DNA from: Mycobacterium saskatchewanense
GTDB lineage: Bacteria > Actinomycetota > Actinomycetes > Mycobacteriales > Mycobacteriaceae
Direction of reading: 5' to 3'
Length of the DNA: 64,000 bases
Assembly: GCF_010729105.1 (NCBI RefSeq)
Contig: NZ_AP022573.1
Location: 5,394,001-5,458,000, forward strand
The notes beneath the pieces are model-generated. The model saw nothing but the letters and a program-made list of their open reading frames with translations, searched no databases and was not told where the DNA came from. The position numbers and the translations under genes are program-made. Of the stretch, positions 55,752 to 64,000 are shown piece after piece (position 1 is the stretch's first letter; each line of letters begins with the position of its first letter).

Positions 55752-56573
55752 TCAGCAGTAGGCGACGCCGAGGTCCACCGAAACGGCGGTTGCAGTAACG
55801 AATTTCGATTCGTCAGAGGCCAGCCAGGCGACGGCGTCTGCGATGTCTTCCGGTTGGGCGATGCCCTCGGGGAGTAGAGGCTTGTGCAGGCCTTGCAGAT
55901 GCGGGTAGGCGTCCGTCGCGGCCTGCAAAGCTGCGCGCATCGGGGGTGTCGTCATCGGGCTTGCGACCGCACCAGGATGCAGGCTGTTGACCCGTATGCG
56001 ACATCGGCCGAGTTCGGCGGCGAAGGCCCGCGCCAAGCCGGTGATGGCATGCTTGCTGGCGGTGTAGTGCACCATGAATGCTTGCATCTTCACTCCCGCG
56101 GCCGATCCGATCAAGATGATGGAGCCTCCGCGCCCGCCGTCGATGATGTGGTGTGCGCCGGCCATCACGGTGTTCCAGGTCCCAACGACGTTGGTGTCGA
56201 TGGTCTCTTGGAAATCTTGGGCGGTGATCTGATCCCATGGTGCGGGACAGCAGATTCCGGCATTGGCGACGATGACGTCCAGCCCGCCGAGCTGGGCCAC
56301 GGCGTTATCGACGGCGGCACTCAGCGTCTCGAGGTCGCGGGTGTCGACTTTCGCAGCTACGGCGCGGCACCCGTTGGATGTCACGAGCCGTGCGGTTTCC
56401 GCCAAGTCGTCAGGCGTCGGGGAGTCGTAGGGCACGCTGGCCGGTAACGGCCCCGCGATGTCCACAAGGATGACGTCGGCGCCTTCGGCACTGAGCCGTT
56501 GCGCGTGGGCCCTGCCCTGGCCTCTGGCGGCGCCGGTAACTAGGGCAACCCTGCCTGCCAACCGCGATTCCAT
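55752..56573 (-). CDS. Mycofactocin-coupled SDR oxidoreductase
   Basis: 273 residues with TGAARGQGRAHAQRLSAEGADVILVDI, IANAGI, and HYTASKH as active site. The GARGQGR-type motif and the insert after the nucleotide-binding strand (PLPASVPYDSPTPDDLAET) mark the mycofactocin-associated group. Alcohol oxidation within the LysR-linked operon. Confidence 0.86.
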   Translation of the reverse strand: MESRLAGRVALVTGAARGQGRAHAQRLSAEGADVILVDIAGPLPASVPYDSPTPDDLAETARLVTSNGCRAVAAKVDTRDLETLSAAVDNAVAQLGGLDVIVANAGICCPAPWDQITAQDFQETIDTNVVGTWNTVMAGAHHIIDGGRGGSIILIGSAAGVKMQAFMVHYTASKHAITGLARAFAAELGRCRIRVNSLHPGAVASPMTTPPMRAALQAATDAYPHLQGLHKPLLPEGIAQPEDIADAVAWLASDESKFVTATAVSVDLGVAYC

Positions 56574-56638
56574 TGCCAGCGTGTCCTTTCCGGCGTTGCG
56601 AGTGCTGAGCCCGATGACAATCCGCCCGTGGTGGCTGG

Positions 56639-57718
56639 TCAGTCACCATGCCTGTCACCGAGATCGATATTCTCTATGGGGTTGGAGCGTTCGAGCATGC
56701 CGTAGGTCTGTTCGCCGTCCCAGTGGTAGCGGACGCCCGCCTGTTGCAGCGCCGGGAAGTTCGAGTGCTCTTGTTTCATCGCGCGCACCGAGAAGGTGCC
56801 GTCATTGTGGTGGATGTCGTGGGTGGAGAACACCGTCTCGCCTTCAATGTGCACGGTGGCGTCAGCTGTCTCGAGGACCACTGACACGTCCTCGCCAAGT
56901 GCCTGCAACCGGGTGAGCCATGGGGCCTGCACGGCGCGCGCGGGGATCAAATCGCCGTCGCCGGTGAAGATGTAGCCCTCATTAAACGTCGGTTCGCCGT
57001 CGGGGCGTGGCGGGTAGGCGATAAAGCCGAATGCCTTGCCGCTGGGGAACAGCGCGGACTGCCAGGCATGGCCCCAGAAACCGGCCAGCTTGCGCACACC
57101 TTGCCGTCGAATTCGTAAGCCACTTCCCGTGAAGTCCTGGGTGTCACCAGCGATAGATACCGTGCCGGTGGCCCGAAAAAGCTGTTCGTAGCGTGGGCCG
57201 CCCATCAGGGCACCCTCAACCGAATTCTTGATCCTGTCGCCCGCGTCGCGCTGAAGGGTGCCCTGGATCCACGGCGGCACCGCCATTTTCGCCTCGACGT
57301 GGAATGCGACATCGACGTGCGGCCCGTGGGTTTTGCCTGTGAGAAGATCGGCCGACGAGGTCTGCACGGCCTTGCCCTCATAACTCATGGTCCATGTCTG
57401 AAACGGCTCGACGCAGTGGAATACCAGGCCGGCGCCACCCAACACGGTGGGCTTACCGTCAAGCGCCTCGGGCGGAAGGGACGGGCCGTTCTCACGAAGG
57501 CGATACACGCGGCCGTCGGGGAAGGCGACGTTGATCTGCGCTTCGTGGTTGTCCCAATTGGCGGCCACAGCCTCGATTCCGATGCGCGGCAGACCGATCT
57601 GTCCGCGGTCGTCCACGGTCCAAAAGCTCACGGAGTCACGCATTTCCGGGTTGTCGGGGCGCTGCGCGAACACGTATTCGCGAGACCGGTCGATGCCGCC
57701 GGTGAGATCAATCGACAT
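56639..57718 (-). CDS. Conserved mycobacterial protein (DUF7064/7065-like)
   Basis: 359 residues, starting MSIDLTGGIDRSREYVFAQRPDNPEMRDSVSFWTVDD. Beta-rich, with GWW-free blocks such as NWDNHEAQINVAFPDGRVYRL, FWGHAWQSALFPSGKAFGF and EGYIFTGDGDL, recalling a lipocalin/tocopherol-cyclase-like fold. I associate it with proteins near steroid and terpenoid genes but cannot name a function. Its start overlaps the sulfotransferase gene by 11 bases. Confidence 0.72.
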   Translation of the reverse strand: MSIDLTGGIDRSREYVFAQRPDNPEMRDSVSFWTVDDRGQIGLPRIGIEAVAANWDNHEAQINVAFPDGRVYRLRENGPSLPPEALDGKPTVLGGAGLVFHCVEPFQTWTMSYEGKAVQTSSADLLTGKTHGPHVDVAFHVEAKMAVPPWIQGTLQRDAGDRIKNSVEGALMGGPRYEQLFRATGTVSIAGDTQDFTGSGLRIRRQGVRKLAGFWGHAWQSALFPSGKAFGFIAYPPRPDGEPTFNEGYIFTGDGDLIPARAVQAPWLTRLQALGEDVSVVLETADATVHIEGETVFSTHDIHHNDGTFSVRAMKQEHSNFPALQQAGVRYHWDGEQTYGMLERSNPIENIDLGDRHGD

Positions 57719-58871
57719 TGCGTTCCCCTCGGCTGGCGGGCGGGTGAGTGGTGGTCCAGCGGCGGGCGTGCTCGACGTAGCGGGCGAAGCGCGGCCGGAC
57801 CAGGTCGAAGTCGATGCCGAACTCGTCGGAGTCGGCGCGCGAACTGGGTTCACGCTCCGCCGCGGCGTGGGTCCACCAGCTCTGCATCCTGTTCGTGAAT
57901 TCGTCGGTCACGGGTTTCCCGAGCCAGCGGTATAAGCCGGTGACCTCACCGATGGGGTCTGCCTGCATCGCGCGGAAGTCGATGTCGTAGAAGTTTTTAT
58001 CGGCTCGACTTGCCCGAAACTCCAGTGCCCGGTCCATGCCCAGCGACCAGTGATCGACGTTGAGCCGGCCAATGTAGGGGCGGTCTATGTGATCGGTGAA
58101 GGAGCCGATGATGTCGGCGTAGAGGTCGGCCACCGAGAGGATGACATCGGTCGGATCACGGTGGGTCATCACGTATCGGGCGTCTGGGAAGGCGGCGTCG
58201 ACCGCGTTGAGCCACAGTACGTGTGACGGGCATTTGAGCCGCCACTCTTTGGTGGGTTCACCCCATTGCAGAAGCTTCATCACTCGGCGCTGGTAGGCCA
58301 GCGTGGGTTCGAGGTCTGCTTTCTCGACCAACCACGCGGAATAGGTGGGTATCTGCGCGAACGACTGGAAGATGTGCGATTTGAAGTCGAGGGCCATCAG
58401 CTCGTGACACTCCATCGGTCCGTGGGTGTCCGCGGGCACGTGATAACGAGTGCCCAACATTTCGCCTTTGTCGGGCGGGATGCGGGGGTCGACGCCCTGC
58501 ACGGTGGATGGTGGGGGGCAGGGCTGCGACGATTCCCACCGTCGCACGTATCGCACGCCGGGATCTTGTGCCAGCAGCATCGACAGCGCCGTCGACCCGG
58601 TGCGGGGTAGTCCGAGTCCGATGACCGGTGCCAGAATCGGCCCGTCATCGATCTCCGGATGGCGCCGGTACCAGTCCTCGACTTGCAGACGCTGTCCTAG
58701 ATATCCAGTGATCCGGCCGTAGATGAAGGCCTCGCCGCGCGCGTTGAGGCGTGCTTCCTCACGTAGCGACGTCAACAGGATCGTCAGACCCTCTTCGAAA
58801 GAGTCGTCGCCGAGGTGATTCAGCCCGGTTTGGGCGACGGCCGCGTCCTTGATCTCGTTGAGGGTGGCCAC
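57708..58871 (-). CDS. PAPS-dependent sulfotransferase family protein
   Basis: 387 residues. 5'-phosphosulfate loop GLPRTGST at 87-94, 3'-phosphate region YVMTHRDPTDVILSVADL, and RPYIGRLNVDHWSLGMDRAL. This is the actinobacterial Stf3-like group. Possibly sulfates a hydroxylated substrate, or has been recruited for another transfer. It sits in the operon between an SDR and the DUF7064-like gene. Confidence 0.88.
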   Translation of the reverse strand: MATLNEIKDAAVAQTGLNHLGDDSFEEGLTILLTSLREEARLNARGEAFIYGRITGYLGQRLQVEDWYRRHPEIDDGPILAPVIGLGLPRTGSTALSMLLAQDPGVRYVRRWESSQPCPPPSTVQGVDPRIPPDKGEMLGTRYHVPADTHGPMECHELMALDFKSHIFQSFAQIPTYSAWLVEKADLEPTLAYQRRVMKLLQWGEPTKEWRLKCPSHVLWLNAVDAAFPDARYVMTHRDPTDVILSVADLYADIIGSFTDHIDRPYIGRLNVDHWSLGMDRALEFRASRADKNFYDIDFRAMQADPIGEVTGLYRWLGKPVTDEFTNRMQSWWTHAAAEREPSSRADSDEFGIDFDLVRPRFARYVEHARRWTTTHPPASRGERNVD

Positions 58872-58872
58872 T

Positions 58873-59748
58873 TCAGTTCATCCACTGCCCACCGGCGACG
58901 TCGATCGTTTGCCCGCAGAGGTAGTCAGCGGCTTCCGATGCCAAGAAGGCGACCATGTTGGCTGCTTCTTCGGGTAGTGACGCCCGTCCGAGCTGCACCT
59001 GGGTGGTGATGGCCTCCAGGATTGCGCCCCGCCCGGCTCGGTGCTGGTCAGTCTGCGGGTCGAGCAGGTACTGCATCATCTCCGGTTTGATCATGATTCC
59101 CGGCGCGACGCCGAGCACGTTGACACCGCGTGGCGCCACTTCGTGGGCGAGGTTGCGGGTGAATCCGATGACGCCGGACTTGCACGCGTTGTAGACGACG
59201 AGTCCGCGCTGTTGGATGCGCCCCCCGACCGATCCGATGTTGATGATCTTGCCCGAGCCCTGGGGTAGAAGGAATTCCAATGCGGCATGAGCGCCGTACA
59301 TCATCATGGTCAGGCTGCCCAGCACGGTGTGGTCGATGTCTTCCTTGCTGTGGTTCTCGAACGGGCCGCCGACGACCATCACGGGGTTGTTGACCATGAT
59401 GTCCAAGCCGCCCAATTCGCCGCGCGCGACACGCACCGCGTCGTGGACCTGATCCCAGTCGGACATGTCGGCCTTCACTGGAAACGCGTTCACACCCCAC
59501 CGCTGTTCGATCTCTTTGGCCCGGCGCTCGACTTTCTCGAGAGTCCGCCCGATCAGCGCAACGTCAGCTCCCAGGCCGGCCAGCCGATTGGCGATGGCTT
59601 GACCGAGCCCGTCGCCACCGGCGCCGGTGACGAATGCCTTCTTGCCGGACAGGTCCATCAGCTCGGTGACCCGCTTGTCCACGATGTGTCTGGGCAAGCT
59701 GTCCAGATTGAGAGCTGCGATCGCTGCGGCGTCGTCCTCGACCGTCAT
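58873..59748 (-). CDS. SDR oxidoreductase, first gene of the LysR-linked operon
   Basis: 291 residues, with GAGGDGLGQAIANRLAGLGADVALIGR, VNNPVMVVGG, IGSVGGRI and YNACKSG. An N-terminal helical extension of about 30 residues precedes the Rossmann fold. ATG 59748 follows GAGAGGATTCCCC. It diverges from the LysR gene 121 bases away. Confidence 0.88.
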   Translation of the reverse strand: MTVEDDAAAIAALNLDSLPRHIVDKRVTELMDLSGKKAFVTGAGGDGLGQAIANRLAGLGADVALIGRTLEKVERRAKEIEQRWGVNAFPVKADMSDWDQVHDAVRVARGELGGLDIMVNNPVMVVGGPFENHSKEDIDHTVLGSLTMMMYGAHAALEFLLPQGSGKIINIGSVGGRIQQRGLVVYNACKSGVIGFTRNLAHEVAPRGVNVLGVAPGIMIKPEMMQYLLDPQTDQHRAGRGAILEAITTQVQLGRASLPEEAANMVAFLASEAADYLCGQTIDVAGGQWMN

Positions 59749-59869
59749 GGGGAATCCTCTCACCGTCCACCTGACTGCCGACGATAAGGCGGCGAGTAGC
59801 TGGGAAGGTAATACCGATTGCGGCGTTCAGTCATGCCTCTTTCAGATGGCTGGTATATCTCGAAGCACA

Positions 59870-60823
59870 ATGGACACCCACCGGCTGAAGTACTTCCTTC
59901 GGATCGCTGAAGAGGGTTCGATCACCCGAGCTGCCGGGCTGCTGGGAATCGCCCAGCCCGCGTTGAGCCGGCAGCTCCAACTGCTCGAAGACGACCTGGG
60001 AGTCGCTCTGTTCCGGCGGACCCGCCGGGGGGTGGAGCTCACGGAGGCGGGCGAACGACTACGAGCCTCGACCGCCGCGCCGCTGCGTCAGCTCGAACTC
60101 GCGGTGAAATACGCGGGGTCACCGCTGGCGCGGCTCGAGCGCAACGTGCTCCTCGGCCTGCCAGAGACAACGGTCGATGTGCTGGTGGTGCCGCTGATCA
60201 ACAGCCTGAACACCGTCTTTCCCACCGCTGTTTTCTCGGTGACGGTGGGCAGCACCGATCAGCTGGTCGAAGCGATGTTGAAGGGTGCGGTCGACGTGGC
60301 GCTGATCAACCCGGTGCCCGACGAGCGAGTCTTCTACCGCGAGATGCTGACAGAAGACCTTGTTCTCATCGGTGGAGCCCACTCGAAGCTCGACCCGACC
60401 CGGCCCGTTACCTTCATTGACGTCGTCGCACTGCCGCTCGTGATCCCACGCTCCGCTTCCGGTGTCGCAACACTCCTGCAAAACGCCGCCTTGCGAACGA
60501 AAGTCAACATTAGCTACCGCACCAGCACCGACTCGCTGCAAGTCGCCAAGAGGCTCATCGAAGCGGGCCTCGTCTACGGCGTCCTTCCACTGTCGGCCTG
60601 CCGTCGCGAAGTCGACGATGCCCGCTTGCGGTTCGCTCCGATCTGCGAGCCGCGGCTGACACAGCACCTTGGCGTGGCAGCGACGTCACAGTTGGGACTG
60701 CCACGCGAGCTCACCGTGAAGCTGGGCAACACCATCCGCGAGGAAGTCGCCGCCCTCATCAAAGCCGGCCACTGGACCGCCGAGCTGACGTCCGCACAAC
60801 CCTGGAACCCAAACGTTGGATAA
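59870..60823 (+). CDS. LysR-family transcriptional regulator
   Basis: 317 residues. N-terminal winged HTH FLRIAEEGSITRAAGLLGIAQPALSRQLQLLEDDLGVALF, followed by a periplasmic-binding-protein-like effector domain (VDVALINPVPDERVFYREML). Start ATG 59870 (MDTHRLKYF); the frame is open to 59627 inside the divergent SDR. Most likely activates the operon 59748-54954 in response to a pathway intermediate. Confidence 0.92.
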   Translation: MDTHRLKYFLRIAEEGSITRAAGLLGIAQPALSRQLQLLEDDLGVALFRRTRRGVELTEAGERLRASTAAPLRQLELAVKYAGSPLARLERNVLLGLPETTVDVLVVPLINSLNTVFPTAVFSVTVGSTDQLVEAMLKGAVDVALINPVPDERVFYREMLTEDLVLIGGAHSKLDPTRPVTFIDVVALPLVIPRSASGVATLLQNAALRTKVNISYRTSTDSLQVAKRLIEAGLVYGVLPLSACRREVDDARLRFAPICEPRLTQHLGVAATSQLGLPRELTVKLGNTIREEVAALIKAGHWTAELTSAQPWNPNVG

Positions 60824-61159
60824 GCCCGACAGTCGGTGTCATCACGGTGTCCGCTCTCTGCGCTCAGTCCGCCATCGGGTCCGGCGAAGGCGGACGGGAG
60901 TCACCGGCGAGGCGGGCGGTCACTCGAATAGTCCGCCGAGGCGGCGGCCCTGGACAGCGGCAAATCGTTAGCGTTGGTGGTGACTCGATCCGACGACGGT
61001 CTTGACGAGAACGGCGACGACAGTTGCTACCCGGCTACGTCGCGTGCGGGGCCATTTACGGCCCATCCTGCCTGGTCATTCTGTATGCCCGCTCGTGGCG
61101 GTGTGGGGGACAGGGGTTCGAAGCCCCTCAGCTCCACCTTTGACCGCAGAGCGGTTTCG
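60824..61159. other. Intergenic region holding the right att-like site
   Basis: About 335 bases. The only structure recognised is the tRNA-Ala 3'-end copy at 61101-61142. Confidence 0.6.
61101..61142 (+). repeat. Imperfect copy of tRNA-Ala 3' end (putative att site)
   Basis: 38 of 42 bases match 40020-40061, covering the 3' anticodon stem, the T-arm (AGGGGTTCGAAGCCCCT) and acceptor CAGCTCCA plus CCTTTG. No 5' half precedes it, so it is not a tRNA gene. Direct repeat in the same orientation, 21.1 kb apart. Confidence 0.75.
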
Positions 61160-61936
61160 CTACTTCGGTGGCATCCGGATGCCACCGTCCACGCGGACCA
61201 CCTCGGCATTCATGTACGAGTTGGTGATCAGTTCGATCACCATCGACGCCAGCTCTTCGGGCCGGCCGAGCCGATGGGGGAACAGGACCGACTGCCCGAG
61301 TTTGGCCTTGAAGGCTTCGGCGTGTTCGCCCTCGCCGTAGATCGGCGTATCGATGAGGCCGGGTGCCACGGTGTTGACCCGGATCCCCACGGCGGAGAGG
61401 TCACGGGCCACCGGCAGAGTCAGCCCGACCACGCCGCCCTTCGACGACGAGTAGGCCGCTTGGCCGATCTGCCCGTCGAACGCCGCGACACTGGTCATGT
61501 TCACGATCGCCCCGCGCTCGCCGGTGTCGGTCGGATCGAGCCGGCTCATCGCGGTGGCGGCCAGCCTGATGCAGTCGAACGTGCCCACCAGGTTGATCGC
61601 GATCACTTTCCGGTAGGCGTCCAGGTCGTGTGCCGAGGCGAATTCGCCGTCCTTGCCGATGGTTCGTTGTGCCCACCCGATGCCCGCCGAATTGACAAGC
61701 GCGCGTAGGGGCCCGAGGTCCATCGCCGTGTTGACGGCATCCTTGATCTGCTCAGTATCGGTGACGTCGACGGTGACGAACGCACCGCCGATCTCGTGGG
61801 CGAGTTGCTCTCCACGCTCGGCCTGCAGGTCGGCGATGACGACTCGGGCGCCCCTGTCGGCCAATTGACGCGCGGTAGCCGCGCCGATGCCCGACGCCCC
61901 GCCTGTGACGATTGCACTACCTCCGTTGATATCCAC
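61160..61936 (-). CDS. SDR oxidoreductase, 3-hydroxyacyl-CoA dehydrogenase-like
   Basis: 258 residues, starting at GTG 61936 (VDINGGSAIVTGGASGIG). NSAGIGWAQRT, IVNMTSVAAFDGQIGQAAYSSSKGG and PGLIDTPIYGE resemble HSD10/type-2 3-hydroxyacyl-CoA dehydrogenases. The upstream frame to 62110 overlaps the next gene and is not used. Probably a beta-oxidation step. Confidence 0.87.
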   Translation of the reverse strand: MDINGGSAIVTGGASGIGAATARQLADRGARVVIADLQAERGEQLAHEIGGAFVTVDVTDTEQIKDAVNTAMDLGPLRALVNSAGIGWAQRTIGKDGEFASAHDLDAYRKVIAINLVGTFDCIRLAATAMSRLDPTDTGERGAIVNMTSVAAFDGQIGQAAYSSSKGGVVGLTLPVARDLSAVGIRVNTVAPGLIDTPIYGEGEHAEAFKAKLGQSVLFPHRLGRPEELASMVIELITNSYMNAEVVRVDGGIRMPPK

Positions 61937-62009
61937 AGCGGACAACCCTAGCCCGCAATGGGGTCGCAGCCCGTCGACGGGCGGTTGCCCGCCGAGCGGG
62001 CGCGCCGGC

Positions 62010-62855
62010 TCAGAACTTTGCGACGGCCCCCGCGTCCACGGGCAAAGCCGCTCCCGTGATGTACTCCGACTCGTCGGAGGCGAGGAACAACACCGCGTTA
62101 CTGACGGCACGCGCCTCGATCACCGGCACCGGCAGCATGTGGAACTGTCCGATGATCTTTGCCGCGTCGTCCATCGTGGGCTCGGCGAGGTCCGGCCTCA
62201 GGGTGCGACGGAACTGCTCGTTGTCGATCATCGGCGTCAGGACGTTGCCGGGATGAATCGAGTTCACTCGAATTCGTTGCGGCGCGAGTTCGTTGGCGAG
62301 TGAGTTCATCAAACCGACGACGCCATGCTTGGCCGCGGCGTAGTGGGCCATGTACCCGCCGCCACGCAGTCCCAGCATCGAGCTCACCAGGATGATGGAC
62401 CCCCCGCGGCCATCCGACATGTGCGGCACCGAAACCTTGACGGTGTGCCAGACCCCGGTGAGGTTGATGTCGAGCATCGTCTGCCAGGCGGCCTCTTCGA
62501 TCAGCGCCGCCGGTGCGGGACTGCCGCTGATGCCGGCGTTGGCGACGACGACGTCGGGGCGGCCCAGTTCGTCCATTCCCTGCCGCACCGCAGCGCGGAG
62601 GCCCTCGAGGTCCCTCACGTCTGCCCGGGCGGTCACGACGCGCCGGCCCGTTTTCCGAACCAGCGCATCGGTCTCGTCGAGATCGTCTTCCGTAGCACCC
62701 GGATAGTTGACGCCGTCGATGTCGGCGCACACGTCGATGGCGATGATGTCGGCGCCTTCTTCGGCGAGTCGGACCGCGTGCTCTCGACCTTGACCCCGCG
62801 CTGCCCCAGTGATGAGCGCGACCTTGCCCGCGACCCTGCCAACGGCGTTTTGCAT
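62010..62855 (-). CDS. Mycofactocin-coupled SDR oxidoreductase
   Basis: 281 residues. Signature TGAARGQGREHAVRLAEEGADIIAIDVC plus the insert DIDGVNYPGATEDDLDETDALV; catalytic SSMLG and HYAAAKHG. ATG 62855 (MQNAVGRV) follows GGGAAAGGTCACC; ATG 62876 is possible. Very close to the SDR at 48802 in motif and length. Confidence 0.88.
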   Translation of the reverse strand: MQNAVGRVAGKVALITGAARGQGREHAVRLAEEGADIIAIDVCADIDGVNYPGATEDDLDETDALVRKTGRRVVTARADVRDLEGLRAAVRQGMDELGRPDVVVANAGISGSPAPAALIEEAAWQTMLDINLTGVWHTVKVSVPHMSDGRGGSIILVSSMLGLRGGGYMAHYAAAKHGVVGLMNSLANELAPQRIRVNSIHPGNVLTPMIDNEQFRRTLRPDLAEPTMDDAAKIIGQFHMLPVPVIEARAVSNAVLFLASDESEYITGAALPVDAGAVAKF

Positions 62856-63010
62856 GGTGACCTTTCCCAGCGACATCGATCAGCCCTTGCCGAGGCCGAG
62901 TTCCAACCGGAACCGTTCCATATCAGGGATCTTCTCGGCAATGGTCACCGGTTCGGACGTATCGGACGACCGGCGCAGCGCGTCAGCACTTACGCGCGCC
63001 ACTAGTTAAC

Positions 63011-63028
63011 TTACAATGTGTAATGTAA
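63011..63028. promoter_or_regulatory. Inverted repeat TTACA-N8-TGTAA in a divergent promoter
   Basis: Lies between the SDR (62855, minus) and the amidohydrolase (63066, plus), 38 bases before the latter's ATG, with additional GTTAAC and GTAAC half-sites. Possibly a TetR-type operator. Confidence 0.45.
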
Positions 63029-63065
63029 CCTGTGGGCCTGTCGCTCATGCTGAAGCGAGGTAGCC

Positions 63066-64000
63066 ATGAAGGTCATCGACGTCGATTGCCATTTCGAGGT
63101 TGCGGTCACGCCCGAGGAACATCCCCTGTATGGCCTTCGGGACGTGATCCCGACGGCCGCCCAGTACATGTGTGAGACGCTCGTGGGCGACCTCTACAAC
63201 GTCACTCCGCTCGGCGACGTCCCCCCGATAGAAGAGTTCGGCGCGTTCCTGCCAGCCGAAAACCGGGCGAGTTCCGAGATTGCGACGCTGGAAAACGTGG
63301 CGGAGCCGCCCTTCGAGTCGATGACCCCCGACCAGCGGCTGGCCTGGTTCGACGAAGCCGGCATCGACTTCGCGCTGATAAATCCCGGTGCCATCGGCAT
63401 TCTGTCCTATTTCCTCGGCGAGCGCAGCGGCGAGGCGATGCGACTGTGCAACGCCTTTCACGCCGAGAGGCTGCACGGCTACACGGACCGGATGTCGCCG
63501 GTGACGATGGTCGACTGGTCCGACGTGGACAACGCCATTGCCGAACTGACCCGGATGCGCGCGCTGGGTAGCCGCGCGTTTTGGCTTCGCGCGCAACCGC
63601 ACTCGGGGATGTCACCGGCGCATCCCGACTGGGACAAGGTGTGGTCGGCGGCGACCGATCTGGGCATGGCCGCGGTGCTGCACGTCGGCATGACGCCCGC
63701 CGCCTTCAGCGGCGGGTGGGGTAACGCGGGCTGGAACAACCCGAGGGGCAGCGGGCTGGGCGGGTTCTTCCGGTTCGCCAACGCCATGCGACACCAGCCG
63801 GCGGAGATGCTGCTCGCGTCGATGGTCTACGGCGGCGTGTTCGGGCGGCACCCCACGCTGACGGTCATCACGGAGGAGATCGGCGTCGGCTGGCTGCCGT
63901 ATTTCGTGACTCGCTGCGATTTGCTGGGCTTCGCCGGCCCGTGGTGCTTTGACCGGACGCCGGGGGAGATGGTGCGCCAGCAGGTGCGTGCCGCCCCGCT
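63066..64000 (+). CDS. Amidohydrolase-2 family protein (partial, runs off the window)
   Basis: At least 311 codons with no stop before the end. TIM-barrel metal-dependent hydrolase: the N-terminal metal site DVDCHFE, a mid-barrel HVGMTPAAF, FGRHPTLTVITEEIGVGWLPYF and GEMVRQQV. Relatives include decarboxylases and hydrolases of aromatic and steroid-like substrates (ACMS-decarboxylase group). ATG 63066 begins MKVIDVDCHF. Confidence 0.85.
   Translation, partial: MKVIDVDCHFEVAVTPEEHPLYGLRDVIPTAAQYMCETLVGDLYNVTPLGDVPPIEEFGAFLPAENRASSEIATLENVAEPPFESMTPDQRLAWFDEAGIDFALINPGAIGILSYFLGERSGEAMRLCNAFHAERLHGYTDRMSPVTMVDWSDVDNAIAELTRMRALGSRAFWLRAQPHSGMSPAHPDWDKVWSAATDLGMAAVLHVGMTPAAFSGGWGNAGWNNPRGSGLGGFFRFANAMRHQPAEMLLASMVYGGVFGRHPTLTVITEEIGVGWLPYFVTRCDLLGFAGPWCFDRTPGEMVRQQVRAAP

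Noticed and set aside
61101..61142. Intact second tRNA-Ala gene
   Set aside because: Only the 3' half is present; no acceptor 5' strand, D-arm or anticodon loop precedes it.

Overview
The window is high-GC chromosomal DNA from a slow-growing, non-tuberculous Mycobacterium, probably close to the M. avium complex. Three things point there: the ftsE-ftsX-smpB-(3 kb)-ssrA order, the tmRNA tag ADSHQRDYALAA, and the crcB-crcB-pgm block beside a tRNA-Ala, which resembles the M. tuberculosis Rv3068c-Rv3070 area as I remember it. Mycofactocin-coupled SDRs, F420/LLM enzymes, an IS6110-like element and a mycothiol-type enzyme fit the genus.

Layout. (1) 1-6067: conserved core with a proline-rich membrane protein, ftsE, ftsX, smpB, an EamA transporter, a DinB-like enzyme, a ferritin-like protein and tmRNA. 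(2) 6068-11380: an accessory module directly behind tmRNA. It holds an ERG2/sigma-1-receptor-like protein, a TetR regulator, a PF10118-type diiron protein and a polytopic membrane protein. The first and third carry the same 30-bp operator, and the membrane gene is cut near its 3' end by an IS6110-like element. (3) 11584-18435: a Bax-inhibitor-1 protein, DUF1003, DUF1275, then a copper locus: a 38-aa metallothionein, a RicR-type repressor, a cupredoxin-fused Cu P-type ATPase, a SHOCT protein and a Met-rich membrane protein, with three RicR-type boxes (one imperfect). (4) 18508-20742: a second copy of the same IS, which removed the last six codons of a universal stress protein. (5) 21134-24440: an amide module (Tat amidase, FmdB, formamidase). 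(6) 24580-34436: cell-envelope and miscellaneous genes (serine-hydrolase lipoprotein, M15 peptidase, flavin monooxygenase, three DUF732 proteins, tandem TetR paralogues, SelO, hemerythrin). (7) 34975-39834: conserved-looking block (CitE-like, DsbA-like, MbtK-like, two CrcB, phosphoglucomutase) ending at tRNA-Ala(GGC).

(8) 40056-61142: a putative 21-kb genomic island between tRNA-Ala(GGC) and a 42-bp imperfect copy (38/42) of its 3' end. A decayed IS481-type transposase lies at the left edge. The cargo is catabolic: two dehalogenase/epoxide-hydrolase-like alpha/beta hydrolases, two crotonases, an HsaA-type flavin monooxygenase, a berberine-bridge-type oxidase, an LLM enzyme, SnoaL-like proteins, several SDRs, a sulfotransferase, and CGNR, TetR, HxlR and LysR regulators. 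This looks like degradation or modification of an unknown hydrophobic or cyclic substrate. (9) 61160-64000: two more SDRs and a partial amidohydrolase.

The strongest new-biology leads are the ERG2/sigma-1-like module with its paired operators, and the regulator-rich island at tRNA-Ala. The IS insertions are unusually readable: both interrupted genes can be rebuilt to the base from the target duplications.
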